Assembly (NCBI RefSeq): GCF_000182925.2
Contig: NC_026501.1
Span: 3,947,917 to 4,011,916, forward strand
DNA length: 64,000 bases
DNA from: Neurospora crassa OR74A
Taxonomy: Eukaryota; Ascomycota; Sordariomycetes; Sordariales; Sordariaceae
Direction: 5' to 3'
Each line of letters begins with the position of its first letter. Position 1 is the stretch's first letter. The translations under genes and the position numbers were made by a program. Below the pieces are notes generated by a model. The model was not told the DNA's origin, ran no database searches, and saw only the letters and a list, made by a program, of their open reading frames with translations. Shown one piece after another: positions 47,643 through 59,249 of this stretch.

Positions 47643-49515
47643 GGTCGGTGGTCCTCGGGAACTGAAAGCGATGCTTTTATGCCCACCCTACCACTGTACC
47701 CAGAGAAATTCGCTGTCGTGATAGTGAAGCTGGGCTGTATGTGCGCAACTCGGCAGCAATCAGAGAGGAGCTGCGTCGACGAGGAGAAGGCGGGACTTGA
47801 CGTCAGACTGTATATGAAGAGATGAAAGCGAATATTCGGCCAGGGGCAATGCGGCGGCGGCAAGCGATGAGAAAGGGTGAATAGGACTGTTATTGGCAAC
47901 GATGGATGGCGATCCAACGTAGAGCTATCCGCGAGGTTCAAAGTGGGGAGCGGCCGAGCTGGCCTACGTAAGAGGGGAGGGGAGGTGATGAGTTGACGGG
48001 AGCCCCGATCCGCAGGCGCGGTAGCTCCTTAAATCTGGTACACCAGACAGGCCACGAACTAGAGATAACCTGATAACTCACCGAACCTAGGTAGGTAAGT
48101 ACCGCTAGATGGTACATTGTCCAGCACTGAGGCACGAACTACGCATGCGCTTCTGCTAGGTAGGAACTCTAGGTAGTTTGAGGGTTGCCCCTGGGGATAA
48201 TAACCTCTACCAACGCAGGCGGCTAGGTAAGTCCTGGAGACAGGCACCGACGGGCCAGCGGTACTTTACATGGAAGAAGTGCCCGGAAGTGGAAGCGAAA
48301 GTCGTCACTCCCTGGAGCCTCAGGTGCACCTGGCGCCCATGACGGGCCTGGCACGAGGCACGGACTGTACACATTCATTGTGGCTAGGTAGAGGTATTGT
48401 GTTTGATTACCTTGCCTGTGTCTGTACCTAACTACCAGCCTGGCGTTGCAGTACGGGAATCTCACTACGATGAGACATATGAATGTCAGGTGTTGGAGGA
48501 GAATCTCTTCAGTCCCGTGTGATGAGGTGATTACCTGGAGGATACAATTAGAGCCAGTTTTGCCATCTAAAAGCACATAGAGAGCTGGAGATATACAGGC
48601 ATAGGCACCGGTGGCCCTCGCTGTAGGTGTCAATCTCGTCTGAGGTTCCTCGCTGCCTCTACCTACCTACCTTCGACCGGGAAAGAGTGCCCTCGAGCGC
48701 CTGCAGGCCGACCTGTCATCCCCGCACGCTTTTACTCAAGCAGCACAGCCCGACCACGAGGGCCGACTGTACATTTCCGCACAACAACATCCGAACCCGA
48801 CTCGGTTTTCTGGCGACCCCCCAAAACACACATCTCGCGATTGTGCTCTCCCTCCCTCTCCGCACTTGGCCGAGTTTGGCCGGCTACAGAGCGTTACAAC
48901 GTACATTTCAACAGTGGAGGCGCGTACTCCAACGCAGCCGCGGCGTCTGGCGTTTACATAGTGACAGGTTCCGTGGTCGAAGACGGACCGGACCATAAGC
49001 GCGCCATTACAGTTGCCATCACAGTAGCCATTTCAGTTGCTATCATTTTCCACTCGTCCATGGTGCGACCGGTCAGCTCGCTGCGACTCCCCGACCGGCA
49101 CATCAAGTTTTGCTGCGCCCTTTTGAACATCCGGCAGCATCGCCGCGGCCGGCGGCTTCGATCTCGTTGGTTACCTCTCTAGAGTTGCCTATTCAGCAGC
49201 ATCTGAATCCGTCCACCATACGCTTACCCTCACCCGTCTTCTTCGTCCTGTTCCCGCCATCAAATCATCCGCCCCTAATCTTGCGCCCGGTAACAGACAA
49301 TTAGGCACTCATCCAGGGTTAAGAAACCGTCGCCTAGTAATATGTGAACAGCAGGAGCTCTAGCTGTGCACTTCTGACCTCAATCTCTGCGGCAACAGCA
49401 GGATTCCATTCGCCCTGCCCCCTTCTGGCTCTCCAATCCAGATTTTGCCCGTTGCCCCACTAGCAACATTTACTGCCCGGGTGCCACTCGAGCTTGTTCC
49501 GCGGGTAGAGATTCC
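47643..49515. other. Divergent intergenic region between VMA5 and the AT-hook gene
   Basis: 1.87 kb, GC-balanced, expected to hold both promoters and a long 5' leader for the AT-hook gene. At 48040-48240 CTAGGTAGG-type short repeats recur. At about 49001-49045 there are four imperfect 12 bp units of GCCATYACAGTT. Frames at 48223-48633 (minus) and 48627-48998 (plus) have no domain features and are not called. Confidence 0.6.
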
Positions 49516-52500
49516 ATGGCTACAGCTTCAGGTAGGCCAGAGTAACCCTTAGCGCATTCCGCCTTCATATACGTGGTGCATCTTGCTGACTGGCTGTCAT
49601 GTTGCTCTCATAGGCCCAAAGGCTGCTAGGCCGGCCGATGCCACTATTTCCGCGCCAGGCCGGCATACTCCCGCTCAGAAAGTGACTCCGGTCCCGGTGC
49701 CAAAGCCGGGATCCGTACCGTCTCTTCCCCCGTCTGCGAATCAGGCTGTAGCTGTCGGGAGAGTTTCCAATATCGCCATTGATTCGGCAACTGCGTCCGC
49801 CGTTCAAGGCGGGTTTGGCCTTCTTACCCCGGCCGAGTCAAACCTCCAGGACGCTGCGAACGGCCCTCACCGGGACGGCCGGATTCGGAACCCCGTTCCA
49901 AGTAAGCTCAAAGGAAAAACCGATGAATCCAAGGGGAACTTCAGCGTTATGCATATGGGGGTGGCCGGGAGGGCCGAGGCAACAGAACGAGATGCTCAAG
50001 CCAAACGTACGAGCGAGAGCACGGAGCTGGCCGCTAAACGAGCTTTCGAGAATGGCTATGTTTCGCATAGGAGAAGCAAATTTATTCAGTTACCGGATGA
50101 GACGGCGAAGCCTTTCGTTCCCGCCACCACATCCGCTCAGGCACCCTATATGTCAGGCCGCCAAACTCCCTTGAATGCCGACGAAACCAAATCAGAACAA
50201 GCACGTCTTTTGACGCTCCTCCGAAGCCTGCAGCCGCTTCTTGTCGTCGATCAGATTTGCAAGGCCCTCGCTTTTTTCGGAGGCATACCTGGTGCTCCGC
50301 CGCCTGCGAACGGTGAGTTTCCCCAAAGCGCCGAGGCGAATGGTTCGGGAAGCTTGTTTGTTGGCTGGATAGCCGAAATCTTTCCAAAACTTGGAGGTAA
50401 CAATGGGCAGCAAAATTTGGCCCCTATTCGTCAAATGGATGGACCTGAACCAGTTCGGCGAAAACGGGGAAGGCCAAAAGGGAGCAAGGCCACCAAGGTG
50501 CGTAAGGACAAAGGCTTGAAGAAGGGCTCTAGCAAGGACATCCCCGATACAGACCGGACACACAGAGGGGCTGGTACTGATAGGAACTGGGTCGACGCTG
50601 AGTGCGGCGATACAAGCGCTCCTGACATGGTGGATGCTAATGTTATGCTGCTTGCCCAAGCCGCAAGCCCTCACCGTGAACCAGCTCATGTTGAAGCTCC
50701 AGGAATGACGCGGCCGGATACGGTTACCAGCCACGTAGCAGCGACTATTCCAGCGCGTACCATACAGCATCATGAACCCGGCAACGACAGTCTTGTCACT
50801 GAGACCCCGGGGAACATGAAGAAGAGAGGCCGGCCCAAGGGGTCAAGAAATCGGCCAAAAGTGTCCGATGCAGCCGTTCTTCCAAGACAGTCAGTCCAGC
50901 CAGCGGATGATTCCTACACTTCTGCTCAGTTATCACAGACATTGGAAGGTACGCAGTATCAACCGGCCAATGCTTCATTTACTGCTGTGAACTCCGTCGC
51001 TTCTGTTAAGTCGGCCAAGAAAAAGGGATCGCGGCCAAAGGGTTCCGCTCCCAGAACGCAGGTGGACGCTCCCACAGAAACGGACATTTCAGGACCAAAC
51101 GAACTGCAGATCACTGTACCATCTGCTGCTAAACAGCAACAGACAGTGGGACTGAATGGCAACCCAACCCAAAAGCACGTTCAGCAAAGCGTCCACTCTG
51201 ATCAAGGATTACAGATTCCATCAATTAGTACGGTCCCAGCTCCGACTACTATAGACTCTGCTCAGGTGCCTGGCCATGCGGGCCAGAAGCGAAAACGGAA
51301 GACTGCAAAAGATGTTGGTGTCGTTGACAACATCAACGGGATCGGTTCGACAACTCCGTCCTCAAGCGCAGTTGCTCTGCCGACACCATCCACTCAGCAG
51401 GGTTCTCAATACATCCCTGCAATCACGACGGGAGTGGGAATTCCCGCTGCGAAACGGCAACGAAGAAGCAGAGAGTCTAGACTTAAAGGGAAGAAGTCGA
51501 ATGATATGACAGTTCCAGGCTCCATCGAGCCAGCCGTCTCCTCCCAGATAAAGGCTGCCACTCCCGCACCAGTTCCCCGTCCAAATCAAGCGACTACGAC
51601 CGCCCCCGCTACATTTCATACGGCCCCTGAAATAGGGTCAGAAGTGACCCCTGTGTCGTCGTCAGTGTCTCTTGAACAAGTTATGCCGTTAGCTCATTCG
51701 CCTCAAGGTCACTTCGACGTTCAGTCTCCGACGTTGGAGAATTATGAAGCTCAGCTACAGGCGCAACTGGAGCTGAAGAGCAACATTGAGTCACAGCATC
51801 ACAGCCTTATTCCAAGACCTATAGTAACAAAAAATCATCAACAGCAACAGTCGCAGCAAAGGCAGCCACCGACCCAACAGCATTCACGACAACCGTCACA
51901 ATCGCATACACAACATTCCATGTCACAATCACAACCCCACCCTCGACCTGAATCATCAGCACAGCAACCTCAAACACAACGACCGCACTCGATTTCGCAG
52001 CAGCCATCGCAGCAGCACCAAACCTCTGTTTCACAGCCAAGTACTCAAGCACAGTTACAAGCTCATCAATCCCAGACCCCAAGCCCCATGATGTCTCAGC
52101 AAAATAGGGCAAACCATCCTTATACGCAGTACCGCCCTTCAACATCGCCATATAGTCAAGGCCAGCATCAGCATAGCTATCCATCCCCTCAGCAGCAAAC
52201 TCAAAACTTTACTGCACAACAACAAGCCCAGACAACACCACAGCCTACCCCTGCTCAGCAGTATTCAAACACTCATCAATTACCGCCCTACGGTTCAATT
52301 CAACAGCCGTACCAGAATAGCCATAGCCACTACAGCGGAACTCAGCAGTCAGTAGCTTCACAGCAACGCTATCAACAACACTTGGCCACAGGTACAACGA
52401 CCGCAAGCGCCTACTCTACTCACCAATCACCCCAGTTCACAGCTTCATCAACAAACGCATTTGGCTCTGCAGACACTGGTTACCGAGGGTCTACTGGGAG

Positions 52501-52936
52501 TACAAGCAACCCGACCTACGGGTCACAACAGGGTCAGTCGTCGGCGCCATCTGCGGCTTCGACGTACCGAACGAGTAGTACGCATAATATGGTCCATCAA
52601 TCACCGTCTTATACAACGAACCCTGGAACAGCACTGCATCGCTCGAGCACAACCCACCCGACTAGTCAAGGGATTCAAGCCATCAGTAACATGCAGTCTT
52701 TCGCCGGGACGAACAACACTGAGTGGGACTTTTTGAACCCAAGTTCCCTCGACAGCGCTGGAAGTCAAGGGGCTCTGGCCATGGGTGGCACCGGGTACGC
52801 TATGAATACCGCTAGTGTGAGGTCAACCTCAAATTCAGGAACGCCTTTCACTGCGAGCACCATGGCCAATTTCGATGCTTCCGGACTTCCATCATTAGGA
52901 GGTAACAACAGGTATTTTGAGCTTGGGCGACGATAG
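49516..52936 (+). CDS. Large AT-hook, Gln-rich nuclear protein (unknown function)
   Basis: A predicted DNA-binding chromatin or transcription protein; the exact role is not known. Exons 49516-49531 and 49614-52936 (82 bp intron with CTGAC branch site) give 1112 aa. The tiny first exon (M-A-T-A-S-G) is supported by an ATG and a clean GT..AG joining to G-P-K-A-A-R-P; without it the long frame has no ATG at its start. There are two good AT-hooks, R-G-R-P-K-G-S-K at 290-297 and R-G-R-P-K-G-S-R at about 410-417, and a degenerate third (G-S-R-P-K-G) near 475. Basic K-R-K-R-K and K-R-Q-R-R-S-R clusters (about 560-625) could be nuclear signals. Residues ~739-935 are dense in Gln, Ser, His and Pro (CAG/CAA tracts), followed by a Ser/Thr/Gly-rich low-complexity tail. 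No folded domain is visible. Confidence 0.85.
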
Positions 52937-54055
52937 TCTACAAGTCTGCCTCTTCATTCACGCAGGGGAAGGTTGGTCGGCTCACCCATGCTCGAAGAGA
53001 AATTGGCTTGGACTTGGAGGACAACGAATCCGAGTGAATGCAGTACAACGTAGTGTTTTGTCCCTATGAATGTACCACTACGATGCCGATATTAGCGCTC
53101 AGCAGTGAAGTAATTTGATGGTTCATCTTGGCCCGATCACGCCCGAACGAGCGAGCAAAAGGGTTTCCGGGAAATGCGAGTTCTACATAAATACTGCGGA
53201 GGCTTGTTATGTATTTTTTATCTCTTCTCCTCGCGCGTTATCAATCGTGTCATTGACCAGCTACAGAGCGCCCAGTTTCGTGAGCGTAGGATAGATGTGT
53301 GAGAGATTCCAGAGCATTCAACTGATCTCCTGTATATCCAAATACACTATCAGTGAAACTTGTTTCTGACGGGATCGCGCCACCTTGAATTGCTGTACTT
53401 TCAGACCATCTTGAGATGCTGTTTTGCGCAAAACGAACTCTCGCGCTATCCGATGCTGATAATTGTGCAGCTCATTAGAGGTATGTATGCGTTGCGTTCG
53501 TGAAGTGTCTCGGACAAGCCACGAAATATAGCTTGAAAGAACATCATGATGTTATGTTTATTATGATCCCGTGCTATAAATAATATGCTTTGCGACAAGA
53601 AATGTAACGCCAGGAAAGTATGAGGAACTCTGAGCCGATCAAGCCGCATCAAGTTCGACATGGAATTTGACAAGTGGCCCTCTTAGTGTCTCGCTCTAGT
53701 ATAGCATTCAAAGACACCGGTTGTAAACTAAGCTACATGTGGAATTTGAAAGGAAGACAAAGCAAAGAGATACGGATACCATTGGGAAAAAAAAAAAAAA
53801 AAAAAAAAAGACACGCAACGCCTTCAAATGCTTTTGATATGAATACCCTGGTACAAAGTGCAAATAAGAAAGATTTGATCAAAAACGCCATGGGCATCCG
53901 CTTAGTGAAGCCGTCTCAGTATGCGCTGGACTGTGGCTGTGTGGATGAGGAAACAAAAGACCAATACTGTGGTATGTGAAGTATACACCCTTCATGTTTC
54001 TGCTGCAGTAGTTGGGCACCGGAGACAGGACAAGTAAATGGACTATTAAGCTTAC
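52937..54055. other. Intergenic, convergent 3' regions; A23 tract
   Basis: No gene. Contains 3' sequences of the AT-hook and F-box genes and an A23 run at 53787-53809. The frame at 53674-53979 crosses the poly-A tract (a run of Lys), lacks a proper ATG and is not called. Confidence 0.6.
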
Positions 54056-55606
54056 TCATTCTAGGACATCCTCCTCGATGGCCTCAAGATTGGGTCGTAC
54101 AGACTCGGGGGCAACAGTGCCATACCACCACTGGTCTTCCTCTTCAAGCCTGTCTTCGCAGATCAGATCGGTGAATATTTGAGCGTTGCGCTTAATATCA
54201 GAAGCACGTTCAACTATCTTCCGTTCCAGGATCAGGGCCTCGGCGGTTTCCAGAAAGATTTTTTGCAGTATTGGGAGGTCAGAAAGCAATAGCTTCAGCT
54301 GGTCCCTGGCCAGTGGCCCCATAGGCCTGCCAGTGGATAGGCTAGTGTTGAAAACGAGATCGCTCATCGGATCTCTGGCCGCCAAACTGGCTTCTCCGAA
54401 AACCCGAGCATTGGCCACCACCGCGTCTCCTAACGAATTCTTTCCCATACCGAAGGAGGACTTCTTGCGTTTCAACCCCAGCATGCCCCGTTTCTTCTTG
54501 GGTTCTTGCTCGGCCGTGTCGCGTGTGATGGAGGTATACCAGTTATCCACGGCCGCCCGTCTTGTATTGTATCCTTTCACCTCCCATATCCTTTCCACCT
54601 CTCTGAGGCCCCCAATGCACAGGATTGCAACATGCACCTCATCCGGCGGCTTGTCCCTCAAATAACCCCTGATCGACCTTTCAACTAGGCCGACATACGA
54701 CGGCGGACGAAGGCGCCGGCAGAAGGAGGATATAACCAAAGGAAATACCTCATGTACTCGAAGCAAGGTCTTGTCATCATACAAACTCATAATTTGGGCC
54801 TCTATAGGGTTAATCGTGTAGGGTTCTCGGAGAAGGCCCCTGCCGTCATTTTCGGCGAGATATTTTAGGTGGTGCTCTCGATAGATCTCGAAAAAATGAA
54901 AGATGGTGAATAGCAGGGGGATCAGGCGTCTTCGCATCCGTTCCCTTTGAGGCGCAAATGCCTTTTTCTTTTCTTCAGTGTTTCGAAGGAAGAGCTCCCG
55001 CGATATCCACTCACACATCAAATAAGATAGCTTAGCAGCCACATGAAGCCTGTGCCATATTCCGCAAAGATAGTGAAGATTCAGGGCCGATGGTGCAGGG
55101 GGCGGGTATAGTCGTTTGGCATAAGCTGGAACATGGTTATCGAGATGATGGCGTGCGATGGGGGCTTCATTGAGCGATATCAAAGCATGTAGCGACCGCG
55201 ATGCCAGTCGTAAGTTGAGAATGTCAGAGAGTGGGAGTGAGGCAATGATCTCGACTTGCAGCTCGGTAGGCAAAAAGTGGAATTGTCGATCGAATGAGGT
55301 GCTCTGCCGGGGCAACTGCTCTGTGGCCAAGAAGCGACGTTCGCCTTGATCCAACGAGTTAGAGCTCGATGTCGCCTTGGCATGAAACTTTCGAAAACTG
55401 AGAAAGCCTTTCTTCTCGGTACGCTTCAGCTCGCTAGCCCTGATTGTTGCATCTTCGGCTTCGGGAGGGCAGGCACCTCTGAAAGGAAGAAGGAACTGTG
55501 AGGACGGCGCGGCAGTGGAAGGTGGTGGCGTAATGCTTGTCTGCGGCCGATTAATCTTGTCCAGATATCGCTCCGAACCAAACTCGGTGATGTGTAGAGA
55601 ATCCAT
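54056..55606 (-). CDS. F-box protein (unknown substrate)
   Basis: Probable substrate adaptor of an SCF ubiquitin ligase; the target is unknown. Single exon of 516 aa from ATG 55606 (M-D-S-L-H-I-T-E-F-G). The open frame extends 13 codons further upstream but without an ATG. The F-box lies at about residues 109-145: F-H-F-L-P-T-E-L-Q-V-E-I-I-A-S-L-P-L-S-D-I-L then L-R-L-A-S-R-S-L-H-A-L-I. The rest is largely helical and charged. There is a basic patch K-K-K-R-G-M-L-G-L-K-R-K-K (about residues 377-389) and an acidic C-terminus E-A-I-E-E-D-V-L-E. No WD40 or leucine-rich repeats, so it belongs to the F-box-only kind found in many filamentous fungi. Confidence 0.85.
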   Translation of the reverse strand: MDSLHITEFGSERYLDKINRPQTSITPPPSTAAPSSQFLLPFRGACPPEAEDATIRASELKRTEKKGFLSFRKFHAKATSSSNSLDQGERRFLATEQLPRQSTSFDRQFHFLPTELQVEIIASLPLSDILNLRLASRSLHALISLNEAPIARHHLDNHVPAYAKRLYPPPAPSALNLHYLCGIWHRLHVAAKLSYLMCEWISRELFLRNTEEKKKAFAPQRERMRRRLIPLLFTIFHFFEIYREHHLKYLAENDGRGLLREPYTINPIEAQIMSLYDDKTLLRVHEVFPLVISSFCRRLRPPSYVGLVERSIRGYLRDKPPDEVHVAILCIGGLREVERIWEVKGYNTRRAAVDNWYTSITRDTAEQEPKKKRGMLGLKRKKSSFGMGKNSLGDAVVANARVFGEASLAARDPMSDLVFNTSLSTGRPMGPLARDQLKLLLSDLPILQKIFLETAEALILERKIVERASDIKRNAQIFTDLICEDRLEEEDQWWYGTVAPESVRPNLEAIEEDVLE

Positions 55607-57123
55607 CTCTCTGGGTGTCTGCTGACCAAGGGTGCCCGAGGTCAAGAAAGGATTGGGAAGAACCGGTGCAAACTGGAGAGATAACTCATGTGGTTTTTTT
55701 TTTTTTCTTTTTTTTTTTCTTTTGGGGGTTTTCTTTTAGGGCGAGCGGCACCACCTCCTCTTTACCGATGCCGCAACAAAACAGCTGCGATGGTCGATGT
55801 GTTTCGTGTCGAAGACGCAAGCTGGTCGCGGTTCAAACATTGTAAAGCATCCGTGTCGAGGAGTAAAGAGTCGAAATTGACCGGCAGGAGAAGTATGGCT
55901 TTTCCCACCGTATAGACCAAGGACGTGATGTTGTGTAGTTGAAGCCGTCGAGACGTGGGAGCAGGCGAATGACGTTGAGAAAGGATCGGTCGGGACCGGG
56001 CAGGCTTCGTCGCATTCAGGTTCGCGGTTCGCAAGCGGGCACTGCGCGTCGATCAAGGTGCATGCGCCGCCGTGTAATGCGATGACTCGGATGGATCGCT
56101 GGGCGAGGTGATAACGGCGCCGGCGGTTGTCACTAAGCGACAGGAGGTAGGCAGTCGGAAGTGGCAGGCAGAGTCGGCTAGAAGGGCGGACCGGGCGCAA
56201 GAAGAGTTGTGAAGACAGGCGCGAATGATTGTCGAAAAATCTCAGGGCAGTCAAAGATGTTGTGGCTGTTGGTCGCAGCTGGTAGGCGAACGGGTCGTCA
56301 GTGACACGGCGAAGTCGGAATTCGAGGAGACCACAAGAATAGGTACCTAGGATGTGGACCGACTAGGACCGACCAGTCTGCTACCTCTTCGATCTAGGAG
56401 ACCCTCGGACCCTCGTAAAGCAGTTGGGATACCGGGACGCGGGAAGGGGGAGACGGAATCGGATCAAGGTGGAATAGTATCTGGTGTGCATGGGTGGGTT
56501 CCGGTGAAAGTGGCAATTCGGACCCGAAAACCACTGTACTTACCTAGGTACGGACGGGGACCCAGTGTTTCTACCGCGCAGGTCCCTTCCTTTCAACTAC
56601 ACATCAGTGTGGAGGCCGGGTGTTCGCAGCAGGCCTTGCAGGTGAACACTTTGACTTTTACAGAGGGCCGAGAGGCCAATGTGCTTAGGCGCGACAATGG
56701 ACGCTCAAACAGACAACAGCCGCACCCGAACAAAAGGAAGTAATGAAAGTTGATATACTACCGTAGAAATCCCAGAGATCCAGAATTGAAAATCTCCTTT
56801 TCGAGCGCCCGACAGTGCAACTAAGTAAGCACAGGAAGCAGCACACGTCTCACTTAAGTATGTCCGCTCAATTAGTGACAGCTCTACAACACTCCACCGC
56901 TATCTTGCCTGCGGCTTGGAGTACACCTTGTTTGAAATCCGGGGTTTTCATGCATTAGCTATTTGCCAGTTGACCGAATTCCTACGTGAGTCAGAACTGG
57001 CCGGCATTTGCACTATGCGGTATGGGGGATGAATGGAAGCGGACAAAATGGGCATCTTATCTGTTTGGATGACTGCACGCCACAGCAACTTGAAAGACAC
57101 ATCGATGTACATATGGTGCTTGC
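55607..57123. other. Intergenic upstream of the F-box gene; pyrimidine tract
   Basis: No gene called. A T-rich tract interrupted by C (55693-55739) lies about 90-130 bp upstream of the F-box start and may be promoter or leader. A minus-strand frame at 55736-56254 is open but low in domain content and is probably leader or chance. Confidence 0.55.
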
Positions 57124-57276
57124 TAGTCTCAGTCAGACCCACAACCTCCAAAGCCACCCCCCCCCCCCCCCCCCCCCCCCCCCCTTTACCCCACACCACC
57201 CGTTAGGTAGTTCGAGGAGACCTACATTTTATGTGGGGCGGGGGTACGGAGGCAGAAGGGGTCTGTTTAGAGACTA
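57124..57276 (+). mobile_element. TIR element, copy 2 (153 bp, internally deleted)
   Basis: Has the same ends as copies 1 and 3 (TAGTCTCAGTCAGACCCACA ... GGGGTCTGTTTAGAGACTA) but only about 100 bp of interior, including a C28 run at 57157-57184. Its ends are the best preserved of the three copies. A deletion derivative of MITE type. Confidence 0.85.
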
Positions 57277-58342
57277 CTCTCCCTAGCCGTTCTTTCTCCG
57301 GCGTTTTCGGCGGCGTTGCCACCGTCAAGCCGATAGGGCGTGCATCCTGTGCTTTGTGAGCGCCGGGACTGTTCCCCAATCTCCCGAGGTGGGTTCTGAT
57401 GCTTGGTTTCGCATCGAGTATGACAGGTTCGTTGACTGATCCTCGTGAGGTGTTGAATGGCCTACATTTATTTTATTGTCGATGTTCGCTAAACATCCGG
57501 CTAAGTAAGAGGTTACGCTACACCTGCCGGCCGGACGCCAATCTTCCAGCTACTAAGCGGCCAAGCGCAACCCTCCAGAAAATGCAACTTTTTGTTTACA
57601 GTCTCTATGAAGCCTAGATTAGTCGCATTTACAGGATCTTTACTGTACAAGTTAGTAAGTCCAGGCCGTCGGAACACTTGCGTTTCTACCTTTAGGTAAC
57701 CTTGTATGGACTTGTACTTTTTGGGAGTTGCATTTACTTGTATTGTTACTTTTTCTGTAAATATTAAGTTTGTGTGTTAGTTCAAAGTATTGTCACAATT
57801 GTCAGCTAATTTTGTTATCTACAACTCTACTATCTTAAATCCGTCTTTTGATCTTCTATAAAGATAGGGTTAGCGGTCTATGGAGTCTAAAGATACTAAC
57901 AACTTACGTGATACTTAATTTGTTCTTTTTGAATATCTTATTAAGAGTCGCTTACTAGCTCTAGCGTTGCAAGCGTCCCAAAAGCTACGCTATTATGCAA
58001 TATAACTGACTGATAGCAGCTGTTTTACTCTGATTTAAGTTAAGGTCAATATTAGATGAGTTATTATTTACCTATAATCCTCTTTGCTTGTCTGCCAGGC
58101 CTTATACCCTATACACAAACGTTGGGTAACACGGCACTCAGACAGTGGCTGTTGAGCCTCTTAGAACTTGTCGAAACCCTAACAATAAGACTTTTCATTA
58201 TGTGCTCAGGCTCGAGACGGTATTGAGAACTTGGAGGCTAAAGGCATCGCAGGCTCTAAGATTCTTTAGTCGATAGGGGATACTAGCTGCTGCGGGGTTT
58301 AATAATTATATAGATGGGCAGATTTGAGAAGATGGTACAGAT
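57277..58342. other. Intergenic, no gene seen
   Basis: Becomes AT-rich after 57640 and looks like mildly degraded repeat. No coding or RNA feature is supported. Confidence 0.5.
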
Positions 58343-59249
58343 TAGTCTCAGTTCTCAATAACCCACTCACCTCTAAAACCACCCCACCCCACCCGTTTTT
58401 GCAGTAACAGGTCTAAGCGGGTTTTGGGTTTTTTGGCCGTCGGCTACAGAAGAATAACCAAGCATTAATATATATAATAAATCCAGCAAAATTATTAAAG
58501 ATAAATGAAAATAACTTACATATAGAATCGTTTATTCTAATTCTAATGGTAGTCTTAATTTCCTTATACAACTAGAAATCATTGAGATACAAAGCTTTAA
58601 ATTTTTGGACTTTTACCCCCTCAAGGCTACATTACTTTAACGGGTGGTCCGAGCTTTATAAAAATGGTACCGTTAGAGCCGCCTTCTCAAGGCCATCCTC
58701 TCTATGTAGATATTTTATTAAGCACATTAATATTAAGGTTAGAAATAAAAGAAATGTAAAAGATGAAAAATAGAATACTACCCCCTCGAGGTTGCATTAC
58801 TTTAACGGGTGGTCTAGGCGCTATAAAAATGGTACCATTGGAACCGTCTTATCGAGGCCATCCTCAACATATATTTCTTATAGTTATATAGTCATTAATA
58901 AGATTAAAAATAAAGAGTGTCCAAAACCTTAAAAGTAATTACAGTTGACGAAAGTTTACCTTTAAGGTTGCATTACTATAACGGGTGGTTCGAGCTTTAT
59001 AAAAAAAATTATTTACAAAAGAGCTTGAACAGACTATCCTCCGGATACTTTATTCTTAATTTTTTTTTTATTATAGGGGAATTTTAAAAAGAAAATTTGG
59101 AGTTTATATGAGAGTTTCTGCAGCCGACGGCGTTTTCGCGCAAAACTGTAATAGACCTCCTCTTACAAAAGTTCGAGGAGAGGAGACCTATATAATTGTG
59201 GGGCGGGTCCGCTGAAGCTTGTCGTCGGAGGTCAATGTGATAGAGACTA
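58343..59249 (+). mobile_element. TIR element, copy 3 (907 bp)
   Basis: Homologous to 33794-34769 over its length, with TA-bounded ends TAGTCTCAGTTCTC ... TAGAGACTA. Three internal copies of the TTACTTTAACGGGTGGTCC unit (about 58632, 58793 and 58972) keep nearly the same spacing as in copy 1. No transposase. The right end is more diverged than the left. The frame at 58582-58773 lies within the repeat and is not a gene. Confidence 0.82.

Noticed and set aside
47346-47825. 159-codon plus-strand frame
   Set aside because: It is antisense to VMA5 exon 1, whose homology and splice sites are clear.
50192-50773. 193-codon minus-strand frame
   Set aside because: Shadow of the AT-hook gene, whose AT-hook motifs fix the coding strand.
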